Numbered from the stretch's first letter, positions 51,859 through 62,883 are shown. The stretch: 64,000 nt of DNA from Telluria mixta (GCF_029223865.1 NZ_CP119520.1:4774001-4838000), one strand, 5' to 3'. The notes: a model not told the origin generated them from the letters alone. Numbers and translations are program-made.

Positions 51859-52059
51859 ATGCCGAAAATGAAAACCAAAAGCTCCGCGAAGAAGCGTTTT
51901 CGCGTGCGCCCGGGTGGTACCGTTAAATCGGGTATGGCGTTCAAGCGTCACATCCTGACCAAGAAAACCACCAAGAACAAGCGTCAGCTGCGTGGCACCC
52001 GTAACATCAATGCGTCCGACGTCCAAAGCGTCTACCGCATGATGCCGTCGGCCGTTTAA
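51859..52059 (+). CDS. rpmI: 50S ribosomal protein L35
   Basis: Starting at ATG 51859 gives 66 residues. [20 protein letters not shown] and [18 protein letters not shown] are the family's core. It is the standard partner of rplT in the infC operon. Confidence 0.95.
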   Translation: MPKMKTKSSAKKRFRVRPGGTVKSGMAFKRHILTKKTTKNKRQLRGTRNINASDVQSVYRMMPSAV

Positions 52060-52084
52060 TCTCACATCAAACTAAGGAGCTACT

Positions 52085-52444
52085 ATGCCTCGAGTAAAAC
52101 GTGGGGTTACTGCACGTGCCCGTCACAAGAAGGTTCTTGAGCTTGCCAAAGGCTATCGTGGCCGCCGCAGCAAAGTATTCCGTATTGCCAAGCAAGCAGT
52201 CATGCGCGCTGGCCAGTACGCATACCGCGACCGCCGCAACAAGAAGCGCGTTTTCCGCGCCCTGTGGATCACCCGTATCAACGCAGCTTCGCGTTCGCAC
52301 GGCATGACCTACAGCGCATTCATGAACGGCCTGAAGAAAGCCGCGATTGAACTGGACCGTAAAGTCCTGGCCGACATGGCTGTCAACGACAAGCCGGCTT
52401 TTGCCGCTATCGTGAACACCGTCAAGGCAAAGCTGGCTGCTTAA
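52085..52444 (+). CDS. rplT: 50S ribosomal protein L20
   Basis: The 119-residue basic protein has [19 protein letters not shown] at its start and [27 protein letters not shown], characteristic of L20. AAGGAG lies before the ATG. It binds 23S rRNA in assembly and represses rpmI-rplT translation in other bacteria. The pheS gene follows after 135 bases. Confidence 0.97.
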   Translation: MPRVKRGVTARARHKKVLELAKGYRGRRSKVFRIAKQAVMRAGQYAYRDRRNKKRVFRALWITRINAASRSHGMTYSAFMNGLKKAAIELDRKVLADMAVNDKPAFAAIVNTVKAKLAA

Positions 52445-53596
<1,152 letters not shown>

Positions 53597-53629
53597 GCCG
53601 CAACCGTCCGAACAAGAAGGCAAACGAAT

Positions 53630-56056
53630 ATGCAATTCTCTGAAAACTGGCTCCGTTCCATGGTCGATCCGAAGATCAATTCGGACGAACTCGCGCACCT
53701 GCTCACGATGTCCGGCCTCGAAGTGGAAGAGGTCGAAGCGGTTGCGCCGCCGTTCTCGAACGTCGTCGTGGCGGAAGTCAAGGAAGTGGCCAAGCACCCG
53801 AACGCGGACCGCCTGAACGTGTGCCAGGTCGACGTCGGCACCGGCACCCTGCTGAACATCGTCTGCGGCGCGCCGAACGTGCGCGCGGGCATGAAGGCTA
53901 TCTGCGCGATGGCCGGCGCCGTGCTGCCGCCGGGTCCGGACGGCAAGCCGTTCGAAATCAAGGTCGGCAAACTGCGCGGCGTGGAATCGCAGGGCATGAT
54001 GTGCTCGGCCAAAGAACTGAAGCTCTCGGAAGAGAGCAGCGGCCTGATGGAGCTGCCGGAAGACGCGCCCGTCGGCCAGAACATCCGCGACTACCTGGCC
54101 CTGAACGACCTGAAATTCACGATCAAGCTTACGCCGAACAAGGCCGACTGCCTGTCCGTGCTGGGCGTCGCGCGCGAAGTGTCCGCGCTGACCGGCGTGC
54201 CGCTGTCGCTGCCGGCCTTCCGCCCGGCGACCGTGAACACGGACGAAGTGCTGCCCGTTAAAATTTCCGCGACGGACCTGTGCGGCCGTTTCGCCGGCCG
54301 CGTCATCCGCGGCCTGAACGCGAAGGCGGCGACGCCGGAGTGGATGAAGCGCCGCCTCGAGCGCAGCGGCCAGCGTTCCGTGTCGGCCCTCGTCGACATC
54401 TCGAACTATGTCATGCTGGAAGTGGGCCGTCCGTCGCACGTGTTTGACCTGGACAAGATCCACGGCGGCATGGATGTGCGTTGGGGCCGCAAGGGCGAAA
54501 CGCTGAAGCTCCTGAACGGCAACACGGTCGACATCGACGAGTGGGTTGGCGTGATCGCCGACGAGAAAGAGCTCGAGTCGCTGGCCGGCATCATGGGCGG
54601 CGACGCCACGGCCGTCTCGCTCGACACGACGAATATTTATCTGGAAGCCGCATTCTGGTGGCCGAACGCCATCCAGGGCCGCGCCCGCCGCTATAACTTC
54701 TCGACGGATGCCGCACACCGCTTCGAGCGCGGCGTCGACTATGCGACGATCCCCGAGCACCTCGAACGCATCACGTCGCTGATCGTCGAGATCTGCGGCA
54801 CGGCCGACACGAAAGTCGGTCCGATCGACGACCAGGCCCCGAACCTGCCGCAGCGCAAGCCGGTCACCCTGCGTACCGCGCGCGCCGCGAAAGTCATCGG
54901 CGTGCCCGTCACCGACGATATGGTCGCCGACATCTTTACGCGCCTGCACCTGCCGTTCGAACGCGAGACCGGCCTGTTCCACGTGACGGCGCCGTCGTAC
55001 CGCTTCGACATCGAGATCGAGGAAGACCTGATCGAAGAAGTGGCGCGCGTCTATGGCTTCGAGAACATTCCGACGTTGCCGCCGGTGGCGCCGTCGGCGA
55101 TGCTGATCGAGCCGGAAAACACCCGCTCGCTGTTCGCCATCCGCCACGAGCTGGCCGACCTGGGCTACCAGGAAGTCGTGAACATGAGCTTCGTCGAGCA
55201 GCAGTGGGAAGCGGATTTCGCCAACAACACGAATCCGATCCGCCTGCAGAACCCGATCGCGAGCCAGATGAGCGTGATGCGCTCGACGCTGATCGGCAGC
55301 CTCGTCGCCAACGTGCGCTACAACCTGAACCGCAAGGCCGGCCGCGTGCGCGTGTTCGAAGTGGGCGGCGTGTTCCTGCGCAATCCGGACGCCCAGGACG
55401 GTCCGCTGGCCGTCGCCGGCTTCGACCAGCCCAAGCGCGTCGCCGCCATCGCCTACGGCCCGGCCGCGGACGAGCAGTGGGGCCAGCCGACCCGTGCCGT
55501 CGATTATTTCGACGTCAAGGGCGACCTGGAAGCCCTGTTCGCACCGCGCGCCGTACGCTTCAGCAAGACCGAACACCCGGCGCTGCACCCGGGCCGCTCG
55601 GCCACGGTGGAAGTCGACGGCAAGGTCGTCGGCGTGATCGGCGAGCTGCATCCGCGCTGGCTGCAGAAGTACGACCTGCCGCAGGCACCGGTGCTGTTCG
55701 AGGTGGATGCGGATGCGCTGCGCGCGCGCGACGTGCCGCGCTACGCCGACATTTCCAAGTTCCCGGGCGCCACGCGCGACCTCGCGCTGGTGGTGAAACA
55801 GGACGTGCCGGCCCAGGCGCTGCTCGACGCTTTCCAGGCGGAACTGGCGTCGAACGCGCTTGGCAAACTCGTGCAAGCCGTTGTTTTGTTTGATGAATAC
55901 CGCGGCAAAGGTTTGGAACAAGATGAAAAAAGTCTTGCTTTCCGCTTTGGCTTGCAAGATACTCAATCGACGCTGCAGGACGATGCGGTCGAGGCCATCA
56001 TGGCCGCGCTCGCTAACGCCGCGCAACAAAAACACGGTGCCAAACTGCGCGCCTGA
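53630..56056 (+). CDS. pheT: phenylalanyl-tRNA synthetase beta subunit
   Basis: The 808-residue subunit has, in order, the EMAP/tRNA-binding domain ([25 protein letters not shown]), the B3/B4 editing domain, B5, the core domain and the ferredoxin-like anticodon-binding C-terminus ([22 protein letters not shown]). It edits Tyr-tRNA-Phe and binds the tRNA. A ribosome-binding site AAGAAGGCAAACG precedes the ATG. A strong hairpin lies 20 bases after the stop. Confidence 0.96.
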   Translation: MQFSENWLRSMVDPKINSDELAHLLTMSGLEVEEVEAVAPPFSNVVVAEVKEVAKHPNADRLNVCQVDVGTGTLLNIVCGAPNVRAGMKAICAMAGAVLPPGPDGKPFEIKVGKLRGVESQGMMCSAKELKLSEESSGLMELPEDAPVGQNIRDYLALNDLKFTIKLTPNKADCLSVLGVAREVSALTGVPLSLPAFRPATVNTDEVLPVKISATDLCGRFAGRVIRGLNAKAATPEWMKRRLERSGQRSVSALVDISNYVMLEVGRPSHVFDLDKIHGGMDVRWGRKGETLKLLNGNTVDIDEWVGVIADEKELESLAGIMGGDATAVSLDTTNIYLEAAFWWPNAIQGRARRYNFSTDAAHRFERGVDYATIPEHLERITSLIVEICGTADTKVGPIDDQAPNLPQRKPVTLRTARAAKVIGVPVTDDMVADIFTRLHLPFERETGLFHVTAPSYRFDIEIEEDLIEEVARVYGFENIPTLPPVAPSAMLIEPENTRSLFAIRHELADLGYQEVVNMSFVEQQWEADFANNTNPIRLQNPIASQMSVMRSTLIGSLVANVRYNLNRKAGRVRVFEVGGVFLRNPDAQDGPLAVAGFDQPKRVAAIAYGPAADEQWGQPTRAVDYFDVKGDLEALFAPRAVRFSKTEHPALHPGRSATVEVDGKVVGVIGELHPRWLQKYDLPQAPVLFEVDADALRARDVPRYADISKFPGATRDLALVVKQDVPAQALLDAFQAELASNALGKLVQAVVLFDEYRGKGLEQDEKSLAFRFGLQDTQSTLQDDAVEAIMAALANAAQQKHGAKLRA

Positions 56057-56075
56057 TAAGGGCTGATGCCTAACA

Positions 56076-56104
56076 GGGGCTCGGGAATGTGTTCCTCGAG
56101 CCCC
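56076..56104. terminator. strong hairpin between pheT and ihfA
   Basis: GGGGCTCG pairs with CGAGCCCC around an inner GGAA-TGTG-TTCC stem, giving 12 base pairs with one bulge. No T-run follows, so it may be an attenuator, an RNA stabiliser or a weak terminator. ihfA begins about 30-55 bases later. Confidence 0.5.
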
Positions 56105-56157
56105 CATCCAGAACAAGGTAGGGCTTTAAAATTAACAACAACGACGTTGATTCCGCC

Positions 56158-56592
56158 GTGCTCCAGGAAGCGCTGGCCGCCGATCTGCATCGTGCGATGC
56201 AGGTGGCCCGGGTACGGCAGGAAGCGGAAAAGGCGTTGCCGACCCTGACCAAGGCGGAGCTGGCCGAACTGCTGTTCGAGCAGGTCGGTCTGAACAAGCG
56301 CGAGGCCAAGGACATGGTCGAGACGTTCTTCGACGAGATCCGCAATGCGCTCGAGCGCGGCGAGGCCGTCAAGCTGTCCGGCTTCGGCAACTTCCAGCTG
56401 CGCGACAAGCCGCAGCGGCCCGGCCGCAATCCGAAAACCGGGGAAGAGATCCCCATCACGGCGCGCCGCGTCGTGACTTTCCACGCCAGCCAGAAGCTGA
56501 AGGGTATGGTCGAGGAGGCCAATCCGGGCAGCCCGCGCAATCCGGATCGCCCCGACGGCCCCGATCATCCCTCCCTGGCGCGTGCAGCCTGA
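56158..56592 (+). CDS. ihfA: integration host factor alpha subunit, N-terminally extended
   Basis: The protein core [32 protein letters not shown] and the DNA-binding arm [34 protein letters not shown] are those of IHF alpha, which bends DNA as a heterodimer with IHF beta. The usual protein starts near TLTKAE, but here the frame has about 28 more residues to GTG 56158 (no ribosome-binding site) and stays open to ATT 56131, which has TAGGG 7 bases upstream. ATG 56197 is a third option. A long C-terminal tail rich in Pro, Asp and Gly also exceeds the E. coli protein. Upstream pheT and downstream merR are the standard neighbours. Confidence 0.9.
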   Translation: MLQEALAADLHRAMQVARVRQEAEKALPTLTKAELAELLFEQVGLNKREAKDMVETFFDEIRNALERGEAVKLSGFGNFQLRDKPQRPGRNPKTGEEIPITARRVVTFHASQKLKGMVEEANPGSPRNPDRPDGPDHPSLARAA

Positions 56593-56616
56593 TAAAGCCG
56601 CCAAGGCTCGTGAGCG

Positions 56617-57024
56617 ATGAACGACCGACCGAACAAGATGGAACCGACCGTGCTGCCGCCGATCCCGGCCAAGCGCTATTTCACGATTGGCGAAGTCAGC
56701 GAATTGTGCGGGGTCAAGCCGCATGTGCTCCGCTACTGGGAGCAGGAATTCACCCAGCTAAAACCGGTCAAACGCCGTGGAAACCGCCGCTATTACCAGC
56801 ACCACGAAGTGCTGTTGATCCGGCGTATCCGTGAACTGCTGTACGAGCAGGGCTTCACCATCAGCGGAGCACGCAACCGCCTGGATGGGCGCGGCCAGCT
56901 CGAGGTCGAGGCGTTGCCGGAGCCGCCACCAGCGCCAGCCGTGCCGACCATCGAGCCGGAAGCGTTGCGCGCCGAGCTGCACGCCATTCTCGCTCTGCTC
57001 AAGCACGGTTCGCCGGCAGTCTGA
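56617..57024 (+). CDS. MerR-family regulator
   Basis: The 135-residue protein has the MerR DNA-binding domain RYFTIGEVSELCGVKPHVLRYWEQEF followed by KRRGNRRYYQHHEVLLIRRIRELLYEQGFTI. Its C-terminal part is short and Pro-rich, with no metal-binding cysteines, so it is not a metal-sensing MerR. This small MerR beside pheST-ihfA is a conserved neighbour in betaproteobacteria. Its target is unknown. Confidence 0.9.
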   Translation: MNDRPNKMEPTVLPPIPAKRYFTIGEVSELCGVKPHVLRYWEQEFTQLKPVKRRGNRRYYQHHEVLLIRRIRELLYEQGFTISGARNRLDGRGQLEVEALPEPPPAPAVPTIEPEALRAELHAILALLKHGSPAV

Positions 57025-57060
57025 AGCCCGCCGAGGGCGCTACGGCCGACGCAGCCAGCT

Positions 57061-57104
57061 CAGGCGTGCGCGCCTGTTGTTCTGCACCCCGGAGGTGCTA
57101 AAAT
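57061..57104 (+). promoter_or_regulatory. hairpin and promoter before the response-regulator gene
   Basis: CAGGCG-TGCG-CGCCTG (57061-57076) forms a hairpin that could end the merR transcript, though its T-run is poor. It is followed by TTGTTC at 57077-57082 and an extended -10, TGC-TAAAAT, at 57096-57104 with 16-base spacing. This is a good candidate promoter for the gene at 57203. Confidence 0.55.
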
Positions 57105-57202
57105 GTCACTTGCAGTTTGCTGACTCAAACGCATGACCTGACCGGAGGCGTGAGGGGCCAGCCTCGGCTCTTTCCTGTATCGGGAAAACTTAAGGGAAGA
57201 CA

Positions 57203-57835
57203 ATGATACGCGTTGCCATTTGTGACGATCACCAGATAGTTCGAGCAGGTTTCAAACAGATTTTTTCGTCGTCGGGCGAGTTCGAAGTCGTGGCCGAAGG
57301 CGCGACAGGACGCGAGGCCCTCGACATCGCACGCCGCGAGATCTGCGACGTGCTGCTGCTGGACATCGCCATGCCGGACCAGAGCGGCATCGATATCCTG
57401 CGCACCATTCGACAGGGCCAGCCCAATCTGCCGGTCCTGATCCTGTCCGGCTATCCGGCCCAGCAGTACGCGCTCAATCTGTTCAAGATGGGCGCCAACG
57501 GCTACCTGAACAAGGAATGCGACGCGGACGAACTCAAGACGGCCGTCCGTACCGTGTACCAGGGCCGCCGCTACGTCAGCTCGCAGGTCGGCGAATTGCT
57601 GGCCCAGAGTTTCGATCGCGATCCGAACACTGCGCTGCATACGGAATTGTCGGACCGCGAATTCCAGGTGTTCCTCCGCCTGGCCAAGGGCGCGACCGTG
57701 TCCGATATCGGCAATGCACTGTCGTTGTCGATCAAGACGGTGTCGACTTACCGTACTCGCATCATGGAAAAGATGGGTCTGCAGTCGAACAGCGACCTGA
57801 CGTATTACGCCATGAAAAACAATCTGCTCGACTGA
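57203..57835 (+). CDS. NarL/UvrY-family response regulator
   Basis: The 210-residue protein has a receiver domain with acidic pocket CDDH (residues 7-10), phospho-acceptor Asp54 in LLLDIAMPDQSG and a conserved Lys near 104, and a C-terminal LuxR-type HTH (ELSDREFQVFLRLAKGATVSDIGNALSLSIKTVSTYRTRIMEKM). It is presumably phosphorylated by the histidine kinase encoded 202 bases downstream. The intervening region has its own promoter elements, so the two may be separately transcribed. Confidence 0.93.
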   Translation: MIRVAICDDHQIVRAGFKQIFSSSGEFEVVAEGATGREALDIARREICDVLLLDIAMPDQSGIDILRTIRQGQPNLPVLILSGYPAQQYALNLFKMGANGYLNKECDADELKTAVRTVYQGRRYVSSQVGELLAQSFDRDPNTALHTELSDREFQVFLRLAKGATVSDIGNALSLSIKTVSTYRTRIMEKMGLQSNSDLTYYAMKNNLLD

Positions 57836-57842
57836 GCGGGGT

Positions 57843-57876
57843 AGGCCGGATGGCAGGGTTCCCTGTCTTTCGGCCT
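57843..57876. terminator. hairpin between response regulator and kinase genes
   Basis: AGGCCG (57843-57848) pairs with CGGCCT (57871-57876) around an inner CAGGG-TT-CCCTG stem. There is no T-run, so termination is uncertain. Confidence 0.4.
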
Positions 57877-57894
57877 GCAACTGTTATAGCAATT

Positions 57895-57923
57895 TTGACA
57901 TTTGCTATGCAGAATTGTTAATT
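57895..57923 (+). promoter_or_regulatory. candidate promoter of the histidine-kinase gene
   Basis: A perfect -35 box TTGACA lies at 57895-57900, with a weak -10 (GTTAAT or TTAATT) 16-17 bases further on. It sits in a short AT-rich patch about 115 bases before the kinase start. Confidence 0.4.
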
Positions 57924-58037
57924 GCGCGTCGTCACCGCGCTACATTTCCTCGTCCGCACGCCTATTCGAGCTCCATGGCAACTTTTCCCGGTCTATAATG
58001 ACTCGGACAGGCCAAGCTGCGAAAGGAACGACAGAGG

Positions 58038-59675
58038 ATGTTTTTCACCACCGACCCCAGGTTCAGGCCGGTTCGCAGCCTTCCGCTGTACCAGACGCTG
58101 CTGTGTGTCGTGTGTGTCCTGATCCTGGTCCTCAACGGCGTCAGCCTCGTCCGCAACCTGGACGGGCTGAAGACCGCCAATGCGCGTCAGGCGCAGGCCG
58201 ATCGTGTGACGGCCAAACTGCAATACCTGAACCTGCTCGTGACCGATGCGGAAAGCGGTCTGCGGGGCTATTATCTGTCCGGTTCCGACACCTACCTGGG
58301 CCCGTTGCGCACGGCCGAGCGTGAACTGGATGGCCAGTTCAACAGCCTCAAGACGCTGCTGGCCGACAATCCTTCCCAGCTGAAGAACCTCACCCAGCTG
58401 CAGAATCTCGTCGTCCGCCGCATCAACCTGATGAACCAGGGCCTGGAAGTCTATCGCCATGGCGGCCTCTCCGACATCGTCGCCATCGCGCAGACGCAGG
58501 AAGACAAGACCCACATGGACGAGATCCGCCTGCAGGTGGTGATCATGACGGGCGAACAGAACGAAACGCTCGCCGCGCGCAGCGCCGTCTTCTACGACCG
58601 CTACCGGCTCGCCGCGCTGCGCGGCCTCGGCATCAACGTGGCGGCACTCGTCACCCTTGTCCTGTTCTACAACCTGATCCGCCGCAGCTTCCGCGCACGC
58701 CTGAATGCCGAGCGAGCACTCCAACAAACCAATGATCACCTGGAATCGCTCGTGACGGAGCGCACGGAGCAGTTGTCCGTGCTGTCGCGCCACCTGATCC
58801 GCGTGTCGGAAGAAGAAAAGGCCAAACTGGCGCGCGAACTGCACGACGAGATGGGCGCCAACCTGACGGCCATCGGCATGCATCTCGCGTCGGTGACCGA
58901 CCAGATCAAGACCGCGCACCCGGACCATGCGGAGACGCTGGGCCGCGCCCGCGCCGTGCTCGTCGAGACGGTGGAACTGAAGCGCCGCATCGTGGAAGAC
59001 CTGCGTCCGAGCCTGCTGGACAACCTGGGCCTGTCCGCCGCGCTGCAGAGTTATTGCGAAGACTTCGGCCGCACGACGGGCGTCGACTGCGAGGCGCTCA
59101 TCGAGGGCGACATCGACAGCGCCGGCTCCGCGCAGTCGATCGCGCTGTTCCGCATCGCGCAGGAATCGCTGAACAACGTAGCGAAGTACGCACAGGCCCG
59201 TCACGTCGTCGTGCACCTGGCGCGCGAAGGGGAGGCATTTACGCTCGAGGTCAGCGACGATGGTGTCGGGATTCCGCCGGACGCGATGCGCCGTCCGAAA
59301 TCGCATGGCCTGCTGGGGATGCGCGAACGGGCATTGCTGCTGGGAGGGACATTGCGGGTGGACCGCGGCGTGAACGGGATCGGGACCACGGTTCACGCCA
59401 TCGTTCCGGTGACGGTGCCGGGCGGTACCGAATCCGGCGGGACCGCGTCAGGCGGCACCCTGGATATCGCGGCGCTGGCCGTGGCGCCCTCGGCAGCACC
59501 GGCGGAGGAAACGCCACCGGAACCGGCCGCGCCGGCCGAGCATCAACTACATAGTCAATTGCGTGATCAACTGCGCGCAGCCCAGGCCCAGTCGTCATTG
59601 GCGACGGCGGGGCGGGATGCGTTACCGCTCATGCGCGCGACACGTCCATCAGCAGGCGGTCATACTCGCTTTTAG
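58038..59675 (+). CDS. sensor histidine kinase with CHASE3-like periplasmic domain
   Basis: The 545-residue protein has a first membrane helix (LLCVVCVLILVLNGVSLV), a helical periplasmic region with LLVTDAESGLRGYYLSGSDTYL (CHASE3-type), a second helix near residues 193-213, and a NarX/DegS-type kinase core. The phospho-His lies in ARELHDEMGANLTAIGMHL, with N box ESLNNVAKYAQA and GVGIPPDAM and GLLGMRERALLLGG as the ATPase lid. A tail of about 90 residues, low-complexity and rich in Gly, Thr, Ala and Pro, follows. The cognate regulator is upstream. The gene's end overlaps the convergent Crp/Fnr gene by 47 bases. Confidence 0.9.
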   Translation: MFFTTDPRFRPVRSLPLYQTLLCVVCVLILVLNGVSLVRNLDGLKTANARQAQADRVTAKLQYLNLLVTDAESGLRGYYLSGSDTYLGPLRTAERELDGQFNSLKTLLADNPSQLKNLTQLQNLVVRRINLMNQGLEVYRHGGLSDIVAIAQTQEDKTHMDEIRLQVVIMTGEQNETLAARSAVFYDRYRLAALRGLGINVAALVTLVLFYNLIRRSFRARLNAERALQQTNDHLESLVTERTEQLSVLSRHLIRVSEEEKAKLARELHDEMGANLTAIGMHLASVTDQIKTAHPDHAETLGRARAVLVETVELKRRIVEDLRPSLLDNLGLSAALQSYCEDFGRTTGVDCEALIEGDIDSAGSAQSIALFRIAQESLNNVAKYAQARHVVVHLAREGEAFTLEVSDDGVGIPPDAMRRPKSHGLLGMRERALLLGGTLRVDRGVNGIGTTVHAIVPVTVPGGTESGGTASGGTLDIAALAVAPSAAPAEETPPEPAAPAEHQLHSQLRDQLRAAQAQSSLATAGRDALPLMRATRPSAGGHTRF

Positions 59676-60444
59676 CGACCTTGTAGCACTCGCCCGCGTA
59701 GTCTTCCAGGCCCTGGCGGTTCAGCACGGTGATGTTGCCGCGGCGGTACTGGATCAGGCCTTCGTCCTGCAGCTTGCCGGCAGCGGCCGTGATGCTTTCG
59801 CGGCGCACGCCCAGCATGATCGAGATGAGTTCCTGCGTAACTTTCAGTTCATTGCTCGGCGAACGGTCCAGGCGGTCCAGCAGCCAGCGGCACAGTTTTT
59901 GTTCGATCGAGCTGTGGCGGCCGCCGACGGCGTTCTGGGCCATCTGGGCGAACAGCGCGTTCGTGTAGCGCATCAGCAGTTGGGGCAGGGCGCCGCCTTT
60001 GTTGAAGGCGTCGCGCAGGTATTGGGTCTTGAGGCGGTAGCCGTAGCCGGCGCTCTGGACGACGGCGCTGCACGTGGCGCGCTCGCCCATGAACAGCGAC
60101 ACACCGACGGCACCTTCATGGCCGACCACGGCGATCTCCGTCGTGGCGCCGTCTTCCATCACGTACAGGAGGGAGACGATGGCGGTGGTGGGGAAGTACA
60201 CGTATTCCAGCTTGCTGCCGTATTCGAACAGTTCCTTGCCGAAGGGCAGCGGAACGAGTTCCAGGTGCTCAAACAGGGTTTCCAGGTCTTGGCGCGGCAG
60301 GGCCGCGAGCAACTCGTTTTGTTGGGTGCCGCTGTAGCTCACAACCGGACGGGCGGCCAGTTTGATTTCTTCGCTGGTCGAGGGGATCTGATTCACCGAT
60401 TGCGCCTTTTTCTGGGCGGCGTTACCGAGTTGGGCGTTATTCAT
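59629..60444 (-). CDS. Crp/Fnr-family transcriptional regulator
   Basis: Starting at ATG 60444, with GAGGAC upstream, gives 271 residues. It has a cyclic-nucleotide-type sensory beta-barrel (LELVPLPFGKELFEYG, VGHEGAVGVSLFMGE) and a C-terminal winged helix with ELISIMLGVRRESITAAAGKLQDEGLIQYRRGNITV. It lacks the N-terminal cysteine cluster of Fnr and a clear cAMP-binding Arg-Ser signature. The ligand is unknown. Regulators of this type often respond to redox or nitrogen oxides. Confidence 0.88.
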   Translation of the reverse strand: MNNAQLGNAAQKKAQSVNQIPSTSEEIKLAARPVVSYSGTQQNELLAALPRQDLETLFEHLELVPLPFGKELFEYGSKLEYVYFPTTAIVSLLYVMEDGATTEIAVVGHEGAVGVSLFMGERATCSAVVQSAGYGYRLKTQYLRDAFNKGGALPQLLMRYTNALFAQMAQNAVGGRHSSIEQKLCRWLLDRLDRSPSNELKVTQELISIMLGVRRESITAAAGKLQDEGLIQYRRGNITVLNRQGLEDYAGECYKVAKSEYDRLLMDVSRA

Positions 60445-60876
60445 TTTGTCCTCGTTATCTCTGACATACATCACTGGGGCGATTGCTTGGATGGGTTTCC
60501 TCATCGCGATGTGTGTACATTAATGCCATAGTCTCTTGCCGAACATAAGATTAGCTGTCGCCCCCATGTAGGTCCTATGCATGATGTTATGTAAGCCCAG
60601 TCCTACTAGAGAGAAACTTTCAGTAGGGGGCTTTTTTTATAACTTCGACAATGGTTTGGTGGCATTAAAACGTTTCGATGCCCAGCTGTTTTCGGCTCAT
60701 TTTGTTTTTTCGGCCACATCCATACGCCTGTCGAGGCCGCTAAACTTCCCGCTCTTCACATCCCGCGCCCGACTGCTCCTACACGGCGGGCTTCCGGTGC
60801 GACAGGAATTGGTTCACACAAGGTACGCTGGACCCGGTAAAATCGAGAGTTTTGCAAGCGCCCCAACGGCGAGACC
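60445..60876. other. gap between Crp/Fnr gene and prfC containing a stand-alone terminator
   Basis: This 432-base stretch holds the divergent promoters of the two flanking genes and a clear rho-independent terminator at 60594-60638 pointing right. No protein frame on the plus strand accounts for that terminator. A short RNA gene may end there. Confidence 0.45.
60594..60638 (+). terminator. orphan rho-independent terminator
   Basis: AGCCC/GGGCT and CCTACT/AGTAGG form an 11-base-pair stem with a small bulge, followed by TTTTTTT. It lies 150 bases past the Crp/Fnr start on the opposite strand and before prfC, with no plus-strand gene directly upstream. Confidence 0.75.
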
Positions 60877-62535
60877 ATGTCCAACGAAATCGACGCAACC
60901 ACCACCGACATTCAAGACGCTGCGGTAACCAGCAAGCCCGCTGCCACGATCGCGCGCGAAGTCGCGCGCCGCCGCACCTTCGGCATCATTTCCCACCCCG
61001 ACGCCGGCAAGACGACGTTGACCGAAAAGCTGCTGCTGTTCTCGGGCGCGATCCAGCTGGCCGGTACCGTCAAGGGCCGCAAGAGCGGCCGCCATGCGAC
61101 GTCGGACTGGATGGACATCGAAAAGCAGCGCGGCATCTCGGTCGCGTCGTCGGTGATGCAGTTCGAGTTCCGCGACCACGTTATCAACCTGCTCGACACC
61201 CCGGGCCACCAGGACTTTTCGGAAGACACGTACCGCGTGCTGACGGCCGTCGACTCCGCGCTGATGGTGATCGACGCGGCCAAGGGCGTGGAAGAACAGA
61301 CGATCAAGCTGCTGGATGTCTGCCGCATGCGCGACACCCCGATCGTCACCTTCATGAACAAGCTCGACCGCGAAACCCGCGACCCGCTCGAGCTGCTCGA
61401 CGAAGTGGAATCGGTGCTGAAGATCGAATGCGCGCCGGTGACCTGGCCGATCGGCATGGGCAAGAACTTCCGCGGCGTGTACCACCTGCTGAACGACGAA
61501 GTCATGCTGTTCAAGGCCGGCGAGGAAAAGGCCGACGGCGCCTACGAGATCATCAAGGGCATCGACAACCCGCGCCTGACCGAGATGTTCCCGCTCGAGA
61601 TGGAACAGCTCAAGATGGAAGTGGAGCTGGTGCACGGCGCCTCGCACCCGTTCGACCTGGAGCGCTTCCTGTCCGGCGTGCAGACCCCCGTGTTCTTCGG
61701 CTCCGCCATCAACAACTTCGGCGTGCGCGAGATCCTGTCGGCCCTCGTCGAGTGGGCCCCGGCGCCGCGCGAGCGCGATGCGACCGTGCGCCCCGTGCGT
61801 CCGGACGAGCAGCCGTTCTCCGGCTTCGTCTTCAAGATCCAGGCCAACATGGACCCGGCCCACCGCGACCGCATCGCGTTCCTGCGCGTGTGCTCGGGAC
61901 GGTTCGAGAAGGGCATGAAGGTCAAGCACCTGCGCCTGGGCCGCGAAGTCAAACTGTCGTCCGTCGTGACGTTCATGGCGTCGAGCCGCGAACAGGTCGA
62001 AGAGGCCTACGCGGGCGACATCATCGGCCTGCCGAACCACGGCAACATGCAGATCGGCGACAGCTTCTCGGAAGGCGAGATGCTGACGTTCACCGGCATC
62101 CCGTACTTCGCGCCGGAGCTGTTCCGCACGGTGCGCATCCGCAATCCGCTCAAGACCAAGCAGCTCCACAAAGGCCTGCAGCAGCTGGGCGAAGAGGGCG
62201 CCGTGCAGGTGTTCAAGCCGGTGATGGGCAGCGACCTGATTCTTGGCGCGGTCGGCGTGCTGCAGTTCGAGGTCGTGGCGAGCCGCCTGCTCAACGAATA
62301 CGGCGTCGACGCCGTGTTCGAAGGCGCGAGCATCAGCAGCGCGCGCTGGGTGTCGAGCGACGACAAGAAGTCGCTGTCCGACTTCGAAGCGCAACTGGCG
62401 CACAACGTCGCCTACGATGCGGCGGGCAACCTGGCCTACCTCGCCACGTCCGGCGTCAACCTGCGCCTCACGCAGGAACGCTGGCCGAAGCTCCAGTTCC
62501 ACGCGACGCGCGAACACGCCGCCAAGCTGGATTAA
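60877..62535 (+). CDS. prfC: peptide chain release factor 3
   Basis: The 552-residue GTPase has the G1 motif [13 protein letters not shown], the switch regions with [32 protein letters not shown] and NKLDRE, and the later domains typical of RF3 (GALQ-like [27 protein letters not shown]). It recycles RF1 and RF2 from the ribosome after termination. It has a longer N-terminus than E. coli RF3 (about 30 extra residues). It is preceded by the terminator at 60594-60638. Confidence 0.95.
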   Translation: MSNEIDATTTDIQDAAVTSKPAATIAREVARRRTFGIISHPDAGKTTLTEKLLLFSGAIQLAGTVKGRKSGRHATSDWMDIEKQRGISVASSVMQFEFRDHVINLLDTPGHQDFSEDTYRVLTAVDSALMVIDAAKGVEEQTIKLLDVCRMRDTPIVTFMNKLDRETRDPLELLDEVESVLKIECAPVTWPIGMGKNFRGVYHLLNDEVMLFKAGEEKADGAYEIIKGIDNPRLTEMFPLEMEQLKMEVELVHGASHPFDLERFLSGVQTPVFFGSAINNFGVREILSALVEWAPAPRERDATVRPVRPDEQPFSGFVFKIQANMDPAHRDRIAFLRVCSGRFEKGMKVKHLRLGREVKLSSVVTFMASSREQVEEAYAGDIIGLPNHGNMQIGDSFSEGEMLTFTGIPYFAPELFRTVRIRNPLKTKQLHKGLQQLGEEGAVQVFKPVMGSDLILGAVGVLQFEVVASRLLNEYGVDAVFEGASISSARWVSSDDKKSLSDFEAQLAHNVAYDAAGNLAYLATSGVNLRLTQERWPKLQFHATREHAAKLD

Positions 62536-62556
62536 AGGTTCGGCACACGTTGATCG

Positions 62557-62883
62557 TCACGCCTCCGGCCTGGCGATCAACGCCTCCACGATACTCCCCA
62601 CGTAACACACGGCGAACACGATCCCGGCCAGCGTCACGCTGACCGGCGTCGGCGCGCTTGCCAGTTGCGCCTCGATCGCCGCCGGATCGGCCGCGATCTT
62701 CCCACTCATCAGCTGGTCGACCATGGTGTTCGCCTGGTCCAGCGCAAAATTGAAATACAGGATCGCGGCGATGGCGGCCGGCGCCAGGAACAGCAGGGCG
62801 CGCGTACGCCGTCCCAGGTAGTACTGGCCCACACCGGGAAACACCAGGGCCGACAGCAATGCGCCCACACTCTTACGTCTCAT
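62557..62883 (-). CDS. small membrane protein of unknown function
   Basis: Starting at ATG 62883, with GGAG upstream, gives 108 residues with two or three membrane segments: LLSALVFPGVGQYYLGRRTRALLFLAPAAIAAILYFNFAL, then SVTLAGIVFAVCYVGSIVEALIA. The start SVGALLSALVFPGVGQYYLG resembles small DUF-type proteins that follow a GxGQ-Y-G pattern in their first helix. No function can be assigned. It is convergent with prfC, 21 bases away. Confidence 0.7.
   Translation of the reverse strand: MRRKSVGALLSALVFPGVGQYYLGRRTRALLFLAPAAIAAILYFNFALDQANTMVDQLMSGKIAADPAAIEAQLASAPTPVSVTLAGIVFAVCYVGSIVEALIARPEA

Noticed and set aside
57030..57100. A tRNA-like stretch after the MerR gene
   Set aside because: Some bases resemble an acceptor/D-arm of tRNA-Pro, but no cloverleaf can be drawn.
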